Shown here: positions 6,155 to 12,753 of the stretch, piece by piece | Position numbering within the stretch: the stretch's first letter is position 1 | Layout: each line of letters starts with the position of its first letter | From: Desulfobacterales bacterium | Lineage (GTDB): Bacteria; Desulfobacterota; Desulfobacteria; Desulfobacterales; JAUCGF01 | Reading direction: 5' to 3' | Assembly (NCBI GenBank): GCA_029940345.1 | Contig: JAOZRC010000083.1 | Coordinates: 1 to 12,753 of the forward strand | Length of the DNA stretch: 12,753 nucleotides | Translations under genes and position numbers: made by a program | The notes under the pieces: generated by a model | The model's input: the letters and a program-made list of their open reading frames with translations, nothing else | Told to the model about the DNA's origin: nothing | The model's database searches: none

Positions 6155-7756
6155 TTGAAACAATTTTCATGGAAGCTAGGCGTCGTAGCTGCAATCCTTA
6201 TCACTGCCTTTATTTATATCCTGCCAACCATCGGCATGGCACTGAAAGGTGAGACCGAACCGGGATTATGGCCGCATAAAAAAATAAACCTGGGTCTTGA
6301 TCTCCAGGGCGGTATGCACCTTATCCTGGAAGTGGATACTGAAAAGGCCGTGGAAAGTACAGTGGAGCGGATTACCCAGGAACTGCGCTCTCTTTTAAAA
6401 AAGAAACATATTCGTCACGGCGGTGTTGACCGGATCCAAGCTATTAAAATTGAAGCTAAAATCAACGGTTCTGAAAACATTGATCGTTTTCGTAAGCTTC
6501 TTGACGATGATTTTAAAGAGTTGCGCATTGTTTCTGAAAAAAGAGATGCTGATGCTTTGACAATCATACTGGATCTTCCGGACGAAGAAACGGCCTATAT
6601 CAAAAAATCAGCGGCCGAACAGGCATTGGAAAAAATCCGTAACCGCATCGACCAATTCGGTGTGAGTGAACCTGACATTCGCAACCAGGGCGAAAGGCGT
6701 ATTCTGATCCAACTCGCCGGTGTTAAAGACACCGATCGGGCTAAAAATCTGATTGGGAAAACCGCCCTTTTAGAATTTAAGCTTTTAGATGAAACCCATG
6801 ATGTGGATACGGCTCTGAAAGGTGACATCCCTCCGGGTAGTGAAATTCTGTATGAAATCAAAAAAGATCCGAATACCCGACGCGTCCAAAAGACGCCCTT
6901 TCTTGTAAAAAAACGGACGCTATTGTCGGGCGACTATCTTACGGAAGCGCGTGTGCAGATTGATAATCAATATAATGAACCCCATGTTTCCATAAAGTTT
7001 AATAAAAAAGGGGGGCGCCTTTTCGAACGGATCACGGCTGAAAACGTAAAAAAACGTTTGGCGATTGTGTTAGATGATCGCATCTACTCGGCACCTGTGA
7101 TCCAGGAAAAAATATCCGGCGGTGAGGCGCGCATCACCGGACGGTTCACCCATGAAGAAGCGCATGACCTGGCAATTATCTTAAGGGCTGGCGCTTTACC
7201 GGCTCCGGTACACATTATTGAAGAGCGCACCGTGGGGCCTTCTCTGGGGATTGAATCCATTCGTAAAGGTATTCTTTCAATTATCGTTGGCGGTATTTTG
7301 GTCATTGTGTTTATGGTCGTTTATTATAAAGGAGCGGGTTTGATCGCCGACATCGCCTTACTTTTGAATATTATTCTGATCGCAGGGGGATTGGCGGCTT
7401 TCCAGGCAACCCTGACCTTGCCTGGCATTGCAGGAATCATTCTGACAATTGGTATGGCGGTGGATGCCAATGTGCTTATTTTTGAACGCATTCGGGAAGA
7501 GATGCGCTTGGGGAGAACGCTACGCGCTTCGGTTGACGCCGGTTTTGAAAGAGCGACACTGACAATTTTAGATGCCAACGTTACGACTTTAATTGCCGCC
7601 CTGGTATTGTTTCAGTTTGGCACCGGAGCCGTCAAAGGTTTTGCTGTAACACTCAGTCTGGGTGTTTTAGCCAGTTTATTTACAGCGCTTTTCCTCTCTC
7701 GGATGATTTTTGACTATCTTATGATCGGACGTAAAATTAAACAGTTAAGCATCTGA
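6155..7756 (+). CDS. secD: Protein translocase subunit SecD
   Basis: SecD is an RND-like inner-membrane protein that with SecF uses proton motive force to pull exported proteins out of SecYEG on the periplasmic side. The 533 aa show an N-terminal membrane helix (about 8-28), the D1 motif LGLDLQGGMHL (46-56) opening the large periplasmic region, and the block IRNRIDQFGVSEPDIRNQGE (161-180) typical of P1. Further blocks are LDDRIYSAPVI (306-316), ISGGEARITG (320-329) and VGPSLG (360-365). About five C-terminal helices run from 370 to 523, with GMAVDANVLIFERIREE (433-449) holding the conserved Asp of the proton path. The start is a TTG at 6155 with AAGGAA at 6141-6146. Both key domains are complete, with no sign of decay. 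It is spaced 125 nt from yajC and 79 nt from secF and is probably transcribed with both. Confidence 0.97.
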   Translation: MKQFSWKLGVVAAILITAFIYILPTIGMALKGETEPGLWPHKKINLGLDLQGGMHLILEVDTEKAVESTVERITQELRSLLKKKHIRHGGVDRIQAIKIEAKINGSENIDRFRKLLDDDFKELRIVSEKRDADALTIILDLPDEETAYIKKSAAEQALEKIRNRIDQFGVSEPDIRNQGERRILIQLAGVKDTDRAKNLIGKTALLEFKLLDETHDVDTALKGDIPPGSEILYEIKKDPNTRRVQKTPFLVKKRTLLSGDYLTEARVQIDNQYNEPHVSIKFNKKGGRLFERITAENVKKRLAIVLDDRIYSAPVIQEKISGGEARITGRFTHEEAHDLAIILRAGALPAPVHIIEERTVGPSLGIESIRKGILSIIVGGILVIVFMVVYYKGAGLIADIALLLNIILIAGGLAAFQATLTLPGIAGIILTIGMAVDANVLIFERIREEMRLGRTLRASVDAGFERATLTILDANVTTLIAALVLFQFGTGAVKGFAVTLSLGVLASLFTALFLSRMIFDYLMIGRKIKQLSI

Positions 7757-7835
7757 AAAATTGGTGCTGTTTAGACACCGCTATAAGAATCGCACATTAC
7801 CAGATATTTTAGAAAAAAATTAAAGGATCGATTGT

Positions 7836-8897
7836 ATGCAGTTTGTTAAATCAGATATAAATTTTGACTTTATTGGTAAAAAAAAAGGGGCGTTTATTTT
7901 ATCATTTATATTGATTATGATCACCCTGGCGTCTCTCATTATTCATAAAGGGCCCCGCTACGGTATTGATTTTGCAGGCGGCACTCTAATTCAGGTCAAA
8001 TTTTCATCCGCCGTCGATCTGAATACCATCCAATCCGGTCTGAAAACCGTGGGATTGGAAAAATCATCGGTTCAATTATTTGGTGATCCAGCGGACAATG
8101 AATATTTGATCCGCACCGAACGAGCTGAAAAAAAATCTGAAGGGCTTTCATCCAAGGTGTCTGAAGCGCTTGCGGATGCAAGCGGAAAGATCGTTGAGAT
8201 TGGCCGGTTCGAAATGGTTGGACCCCAAGTGGGTAAAGATTTGAGAGAAAAAGCGCTTCAAGCGATGTTTTTTGCGCTGTTATTTATTACCATTTATATT
8301 TCCGGACGCTTTGAATCCGAATGGGTTAAAAGCGGCATAATGGCCGGTTTGCTGATTAGCGCGGTGGTCTTTGCGCACAATATTTTTGCATATTTCAACT
8401 GGGATGTGGGCATCGGCTATCTTATTGCGGTGGCCTTGGTTGTCACCCTCGTTCTCTTTTGGGTTTTACAGTTAAAATACGCAATGGGTGCCATTGTGGC
8501 GCTAATTCATGACGTAACGATTACAATCGGCGTTTTTTCAATTTTGAATCTGGAATTCACTTTGCCAATTATTGCGGCGTTACTTACTATCATCGGTTAT
8601 TCATTAAATGACACTATTATCGTTTTTGACCGCATTCGTGAAAATTTAAGAAAATATCGCAAAGAATCGTTAGCTGTTATTATCAACAAAAGCATCAACG
8701 AAACCATCAGCAGGACTATTTTAACGTCACTCACCACTTTAATGGTGGTTTTTACCCTGTTTTTCCTGGGGGGTGGCATTATCCATAATTTTGCCTTTGC
8801 CATGATTATTGGCGTTCTGGTGGGAACGTATTCTTCCATATTTGTCGCAAGCCCTATTCTCCTGGCATGGCAGGAAAGAGGGATATCCCGAAAATGA
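7836..8897 (+). CDS. secF: Protein translocase subunit SecF with two extra predicted helices
   Basis: SecF is the smaller membrane partner of SecD. The sequence has helix 1 (about 17-36), YGIDFAGGTLIQVKF (42-56), the P-domain end VGPQVGKDL (128-136), helix 2 (about 139-158), GAIVALIHDVTITIG (218-232), GYSLNDTIIVFDRIREN (254-270), and the closing helices with SRTILTSLTTL (292-302) and GTYSSIFVASPILL (330-343). In ordinary six-helix SecF the RFE after helix 2 is followed almost directly by the GAIVALIHD helix. Here about 54 residues (161-214) intervene, with two hydrophobic stretches at 164-185 and 191-211, giving eight predicted helices. This explains the length of 353 aa, somewhat above the roughly 300-320 usual. 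The ATG at 7836 follows AAAGGA at 7822-7827. All conserved motifs are intact, so it should be functional. Confidence 0.96.
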   Translation: MQFVKSDINFDFIGKKKGAFILSFILIMITLASLIIHKGPRYGIDFAGGTLIQVKFSSAVDLNTIQSGLKTVGLEKSSVQLFGDPADNEYLIRTERAEKKSEGLSSKVSEALADASGKIVEIGRFEMVGPQVGKDLREKALQAMFFALLFITIYISGRFESEWVKSGIMAGLLISAVVFAHNIFAYFNWDVGIGYLIAVALVVTLVLFWVLQLKYAMGAIVALIHDVTITIGVFSILNLEFTLPIIAALLTIIGYSLNDTIIVFDRIRENLRKYRKESLAVIINKSINETISRTILTSLTTLMVVFTLFFLGGGIIHNFAFAMIIGVLVGTYSSIFVASPILLAWQERGISRK

Positions 8898-8999
8898 TGA
8901 TATATAATAGACGTTTAGATAATCATTTACCGCAAAGATCGGGGCGAAAGGGATGTTTTAAAACCGCTTCTAAAACCTTTTAATAAAGCTATTGAGTGA

Positions 9000-10112
9000 A
9001 TGGAAAACCTTCGTCCGTGGTTTATCCTGAAAACTGTTCCCGGGATCGGCAACCTGCGAATGAAACGGCTGCTTGATCTGTTCCAAACGCCCGAACGTGT
9101 ATTGTCAGCCAGTATCAGCGAGTTGGTTCGAACAGAAGGTATCTCACGCCGTTTGGCAAGAGCCATTCATCAGCACCGTCTGCCGTCGTGGGTTGAAGAT
9201 GATTTAAACCGTGTAGCACAAACCGGATATCGTATTGTAACACTGGCAGATGCGGAATATCCATCTCTTTTGCTGCAGATACCGGATCCGCCCCCATTTT
9301 TGTATGTTTACGGCAACCTTTGCTCAACTCCCAAAAATATCGCTGTTGTCGGTTCGCGTAACGCAACCGGGTATGGTTTGTCAATCGCCCGTAAATTGTG
9401 CGCGGATATCAGCACCTTGGGACTGACTATCGTCAGTGGCATGGCCCGGGGTATTGATACGGCTGCGCATCTGGGTGCGTTGTCCGCCAATGGGAAAACG
9501 GTCGCTGTGTTAGGCAGCGGCTTGGAAAAAGTTTATCCGGCCGAAAATAAAGGACTTTTCCATAAAATCGCCGCCAGTGGGGCCGTGATTTCAGAATTTC
9601 CCTTGACAGCGCCTCCCGAAGGACACAATTTCCCCATCAGAAACCGGATTATCAGCGGAATGTCTTTGGGCACAGTTGTTGTTGAGGCGGGCATGAGAAG
9701 CGGGTCTTTGATTACAGCGCGATTGGCGGCCGAACAAAACAGGGAGGTTTTCGCTGTTCCTGGCAGTATCAGTTCTTATAAAAGCACCGGAACGCATAAT
9801 TTGATTAAGCAGGGCGCCAAACTTGTGGAACATGCCCAGGATATTATTGAGGAGTTAACGATGCTGCTTAAAGGGTATGACGCCTGCGAAAAAACCGATT
9901 TAAAGGCGCTCAAAGATCGATTGCCGCCACTCACCGCGGATGAATCCCTGGTTCTGGCCGCACTCGGACCTTATCCGGTTCATATTGACGATCTGGCGCG
10001 CCAAATCACGCTGGATATCGGGAAACTGTCCGCTATTTTATTACAATTGGAATTGAAAGGCGTTGTGACCCAAACTCCCGGAAAAATGTTTTCCATGGAA
10101 TTGCAATCCTAA
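9000..10112 (+). CDS. dprA: DNA processing protein DprA (Smf)
   Basis: DprA binds single-stranded DNA taken up in transformation and loads RecA on it; it is also common in bacteria not known to be competent. The 370 aa show an N-terminal helix-hairpin-helix/SAM-like part (about 8-70, with VPGIG at 13-17). The Rossmann-fold domain follows, with VGSRNATGYG (117-126), SGMARGIDTAAHLGAL (146-161), GSGLEKVYPAEN (172-183), PPEGHNFPIRNRIISGMS (205-222) and VVEAGMRSGSLITARLAAEQ (227-246). The C-terminal winged-helix DprA_WH domain is at about 310-368. All blocks are complete. The ATG at 9000 is fixed by a TGA immediately upstream in frame (8997-8999). The ribosome-binding site is poor, with only TTGAG close by. 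It lies 102 nt after secF and 122 nt before topA, a frequent neighbour of dprA. Confidence 0.97.
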   Translation: MENLRPWFILKTVPGIGNLRMKRLLDLFQTPERVLSASISELVRTEGISRRLARAIHQHRLPSWVEDDLNRVAQTGYRIVTLADAEYPSLLLQIPDPPPFLYVYGNLCSTPKNIAVVGSRNATGYGLSIARKLCADISTLGLTIVSGMARGIDTAAHLGALSANGKTVAVLGSGLEKVYPAENKGLFHKIAASGAVISEFPLTAPPEGHNFPIRNRIISGMSLGTVVVEAGMRSGSLITARLAAEQNREVFAVPGSISSYKSTGTHNLIKQGAKLVEHAQDIIEELTMLLKGYDACEKTDLKALKDRLPPLTADESLVLAALGPYPVHIDDLARQITLDIGKLSAILLQLELKGVVTQTPGKMFSMELQS

Positions 10113-10234
10113 AAAGCATATTTGTCAAGGACTCGTTAATCGTAATTTCTTGTGAGTCACTTAGAGCCTGTTATTGAATAACTTTAAACTTAACACTTAA
10201 AACTTTATACTTTCGAGTTAAGGAGTTAATTGCT

Positions 10235-12514
10235 GTGACCAAACCGCTTGTTGTCGTCGAATCTCCGACAAAGATACGAACACTTAAAAAATATATTGGG
10301 AACAACTACAATATTGCCGCTACCGTGGGCCATATAAGAGACCTCCCGCCTCGTGCGTTGGGCATCGAAATTGATAATGATTTTAAGCCGGAATATACAA
10401 CGATCAATGGAAAACAGAAAGTGATCACATCGCTTAAAAAAGCCGCCGGAAATGCCACAGATATTTACCTGGCGCCTGACCCTGACCGGGAAGGCGAAGC
10501 CATCGCGTTTCATGCTGCCCATGTGTTAAAAAAAAAGGGTCGCCGGTTTCATCGCGTGCTTTTTCACGAACTGACCCAAAAGGCCATTCATCAGGCCATT
10601 GCCACACCTCTGAAGCTTCATCAAAGCAAATATGATGCGCAACAGGCGCGGCGAGTGTTAGACCGGTTGGTCGGGTATCAAATTTCTCCTTTATTGTGGC
10701 GCAAAGTCAAAGGACGGCTATCCGCAGGACGGGTACAATCGGTGGCGGTTCGGATTATCTGCGAGCGAGAGCGCGCCATCCAGGCCTTTGAACCGGTCGA
10801 ATACTGGTCGGTTACAGCGCACTTGGAAGGTGAGACGCCACCGCCTTTTACGGCTAAACTGGCTAAAAAAGATAAACTGAAAATTAAAATCCCTGATGGA
10901 ACTATCGCCAAGTCGATTGTCAGCGACCTTGCCAATGAAACCTTTCGGGTCGACGATGTCCGGCGTAAGACTGTTCGGCGCAGACCGCTGCCACCTTTTA
11001 TTACAAGCAAACTTCAACAGGAAGCGATTCGTAAGTTACGGTTTTCAGCCAAAAAGACCATGGTTGTTGCACAACAATTGTATGAAGGCGTTGACCTCGC
11101 CCAGGGCGAACCGGTAGGGCTGATCACTTATATGCGCACCGATTCCACCCGTATTGCGAATGAAGCGGCGTTAGACGCCTTGAAACTGATTCGGCGGGAT
11201 TTTGGCCCTGATTATGCGCCAGAGTCACCCCGTTTTTTTAAAAATCGCCAAAAAGCCCAGGATGCGCATGAAGCGATCCGTCCAACCTCGGTGTTTAATA
11301 ACCCGGACAAGTTGGCGCCTTATCTTTCCAAGGATCAGTTGGCATTGTACCGCTTAATCTGGCAGCGCTTTGTGGCGTCACAGATGAAAGAAGCGCTTAT
11401 TGACCAAGTTTCGGTTATCATTAAGGCCGGTGTGTATCAATTTAATGCCAGTGGCTCAACTGTCAGATTTCCAGGATTTATGAAACTGTATATGTCAGCC
11501 GAAGAGCAAAGTAAGCAAAAGCAAGATAAACAAAAAATGCCGCTTCCCGAACTGCAACCCGGCATGGTGCTGAAAGTGAATAAGCTTGATCCCAAACAAC
11601 ATTTCACCCAACCGCCGCCACGCTTTTCGGAAGCGTCGTTGGTAAAAGAACTGGAAGAAAACGGAATCGGCCGTCCCAGCACGTACGCTGCCATTCTTTC
11701 GACGATTCAAACCAAGGGCTATGTGGAGATGATTAAACGCTATTTTCATCCCACCGAATTGGGCTTTATCGTCAACGATCTGCTGGTGCAAACGTTCCCG
11801 GATACGTTTGATGTTGCGTTTACGGCCAAAATGGAAGAGAATCTGGATCGGATTGAAATGGCTGAGATGAACTATTCAGACCTTTTAAATCGTTTTTACC
11901 CTTCTTTTAAAAAGAAACTGGATGCGGCCCAAGAAGGGATGATCAGTATGCGCGGCGTAGGGATTGCCACCGATTTAAAATGTCCCCAATGCCAGACAGG
12001 ACAACTCCATATCAAAGTCGGTAAAAACGGTCAGTATCTGGCCTGCAACCGCTATCCGGAATGCAGCTTCACCCGTAATTACGAACGTGATGAAAAGGGC
12101 CATATCCGCCTTATCGAGCAACCGCAGGATCAAAAAACCGACGAGGTCTGTGAAAAATGCGGCAGTCCGATGGTGCTTAAACAGGGGCGTTATGGCTCGT
12201 TTATTGCCTGTAGCGGTTATCCGAAATGTAAAAACACCCGATCAGTTAACGCTTCCCATCGGGGAAATGACACGGGCGTTAAATGTCCCGAGAAAAAGTG
12301 TGGCGGTTCCCTGGTGGAACGCAAATCCCGGCGCGGTAAAATATTTTATAGCTGCAACCGTTATCCTAAGTGCAAATTCGCTTTATGGGACAAACCGGTT
12401 CCCAAAGCGTGTCCCCAATGTGATGAACCGTTTTTAATCATGAAATCCACTAAAAAAGAGGGTGAATTTTTGGCTTGCAGGAACAGGGAATGTGGTTATC
12501 GGGAAGGCAGCTAA
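10235..12514 (+). CDS. topA: DNA topoisomerase I (type IA) with four C-terminal zinc fingers
   Basis: This enzyme relaxes negatively supercoiled DNA by cutting and passing one strand. The TOPRIM domain opens the protein: E9 in VVVESPTK and the metal-binding DPDREGEAIAFH (82-93, with D82, D84 and E88). The catalytic tyrosine is Y299 in GLITYMRTDSTR (295-306). AQDAHEAIRPT (341-351) and NGIGRPSTYAAIL (476-488) are further type IA blocks. The C-terminus has four Cys4 zinc fingers: C583/C586/C604/C610, C639/C642/C659/C665, C684/C689/C707/C713 and C726/C729/C748/C753. The third has a CX4C rather than CX2C first pair. All 16 cysteines are present. The start is a GTG at 10235, with AAGGAG at 10220-10225. 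At 759 aa it is a full-length enzyme. An intrinsic terminator begins 8 nt after the stop codon, so topA ends its transcription unit. Confidence 0.98.
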   Translation: MTKPLVVVESPTKIRTLKKYIGNNYNIAATVGHIRDLPPRALGIEIDNDFKPEYTTINGKQKVITSLKKAAGNATDIYLAPDPDREGEAIAFHAAHVLKKKGRRFHRVLFHELTQKAIHQAIATPLKLHQSKYDAQQARRVLDRLVGYQISPLLWRKVKGRLSAGRVQSVAVRIICERERAIQAFEPVEYWSVTAHLEGETPPPFTAKLAKKDKLKIKIPDGTIAKSIVSDLANETFRVDDVRRKTVRRRPLPPFITSKLQQEAIRKLRFSAKKTMVVAQQLYEGVDLAQGEPVGLITYMRTDSTRIANEAALDALKLIRRDFGPDYAPESPRFFKNRQKAQDAHEAIRPTSVFNNPDKLAPYLSKDQLALYRLIWQRFVASQMKEALIDQVSVIIKAGVYQFNASGSTVRFPGFMKLYMSAEEQSKQKQDKQKMPLPELQPGMVLKVNKLDPKQHFTQPPPRFSEASLVKELEENGIGRPSTYAAILSTIQTKGYVEMIKRYFHPTELGFIVNDLLVQTFPDTFDVAFTAKMEENLDRIEMAEMNYSDLLNRFYPSFKKKLDAAQEGMISMRGVGIATDLKCPQCQTGQLHIKVGKNGQYLACNRYPECSFTRNYERDEKGHIRLIEQPQDQKTDEVCEKCGSPMVLKQGRYGSFIACSGYPKCKNTRSVNASHRGNDTGVKCPEKKCGGSLVERKSRRGKIFYSCNRYPKCKFALWDKPVPKACPQCDEPFLIMKSTKKEGEFLACRNRECGYREGS

Positions 12515-12521
12515 GGATTAG

Positions 12522-12544
12522 AGGGGAAATAGCTTCCCCTTTTT
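12522..12544 (+). terminator. Intrinsic terminator of topA
   Basis: AGGGGAA (12522-12528) pairs perfectly with TTCCCCT (12534-12540) over a 5-nt loop, and a run of five T ends at 12544. It starts 8 nt after the topA stop codon, a standard Rho-independent layout. Confidence 0.88.
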
Positions 12545-12551
12545 CAGAAGA

Positions 12552-12605
12552 GGAGTGCAAACTTCAGTTTGCCTCGCTAACAACGCAAGCTGAAGCTTGC
12601 ACTCC
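12552..12605. repeat. Nested palindromic repeat (REP/BIME-like)
   Basis: Two 21-nt arms, 12552-12572 and 12585-12605, are complementary at 19 of 21 positions across a 12-nt spacer. Each arm also contains its own palindrome: GCAAACTTCAGTTTGC (12557-12572) and GCAAGCTGAAGCTTGC (12585-12600). The two differences between the arms each preserve the internal palindrome, suggesting that folding is conserved. It sits just after the topA terminator, a typical place for such dispersed repeats. No protein role is supported. Confidence 0.75.
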
Positions 12606-12643
12606 GAATATGGATGTTATTTCATCCCCGATCTTAATGTTAC

Positions 12644-12753
12644 GTAACCGTTCAATCCCCTACCTGTAAGCTAACGCGGGACAGCTTCCCTGCTACACCC
12701 CCTCACGCACGGTTAGCGCTATTGTTTCCTTCGAAATTATCTGATTTCTGCCA
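12644..12753. mobile_element. Left end of a second related element, cut by the window edge
   Basis: It begins with the same GTAACCGTTC (12644-12653) as the element at 3949. It stays closely similar for about 70 bp, including GTAAGCTAACGCGGGACAGC and CCTCACGCACGGTT, with a few substitutions and small indels. After 12713 the two copies no longer match. It could be another MITE or the left end of a full IS66-family element continuing outside the window. The 8 bases before it are AATGTTAC, the predicted target duplication. Confidence 0.65.

Noticed and set aside
8903..8908. TATAAT as a promoter -10 box for dprA
   Set aside because: No -35-like hexamer lies at a suitable distance and there is no extended -10 TG, so it is likely chance in AT-rich sequence.
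12475..12669. A 64-codon frame overlapping the topA end
   Set aside because: It reads the topA tail in another frame, then the terminator and the palindromic repeat. The apparent peptide is a by-product of the repeat.

Overview
The window holds ordinary housekeeping genes of a Gram-negative bacterium, all on the + strand, with non-coding structured DNA and repeats between them. The gene set and order (rng, a membrane-anchored LysM-like protein, yajC-secD-secF, dprA, topA), the diverged protein sequences and an enlarged SecF suggest a member of the Desulfobacterota, possibly Desulfobacterales. That placement is an inference from gene content and recall; no marker gene here fixes it.

Layout. 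163-1119: a stand-alone nucleotidyltransferase of the RlaP/COG3541 type. 1325-2146 (or from 1352): PgeF, a peptidoglycan editing factor. 2437-3912: RNase G, with two candidate promoters upstream. 3949-4165: a 217-bp insertion with perfect 10-bp terminal inverted repeats and an 8-bp target duplication, read as a MITE with IS66-like ends. 4281-5513: an uncharacterised inner-membrane protein with a coiled coil and a LysM-like C-terminal part, followed by a strong intrinsic terminator at 5585-5623. A good sigma70-type promoter lies just upstream of that terminator. 5655-8897: yajC, secD and secF. 9000-10112: dprA. 10235-12514: topA, ending in an intrinsic terminator. 12552-12605: a nested palindromic repeat. 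12644-12753: the left end of a second copy of the 3949 element, cut by the window edge.

How the genes work together. YajC, SecD and SecF form the accessory complex that uses proton motive force to help SecYEG export proteins. The upstream membrane protein may be envelope-associated, but no functional tie to Sec is shown. PgeF also acts in peptidoglycan precursor quality control. RNase G matures and degrades RNA, DprA loads RecA on incoming single-stranded DNA, and topoisomerase I relaxes negative supercoils.

I see no clear new multi-gene system. The points most worth a second look are the two related mobile-element ends, the promoter-plus-terminator leader in front of yajC, the two extra predicted helices in SecF, and the uncharacterised protein at 4281-5513. 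Apart from the region 3913-4280, which is mostly the mobile element, no gap exceeds 300 bases.
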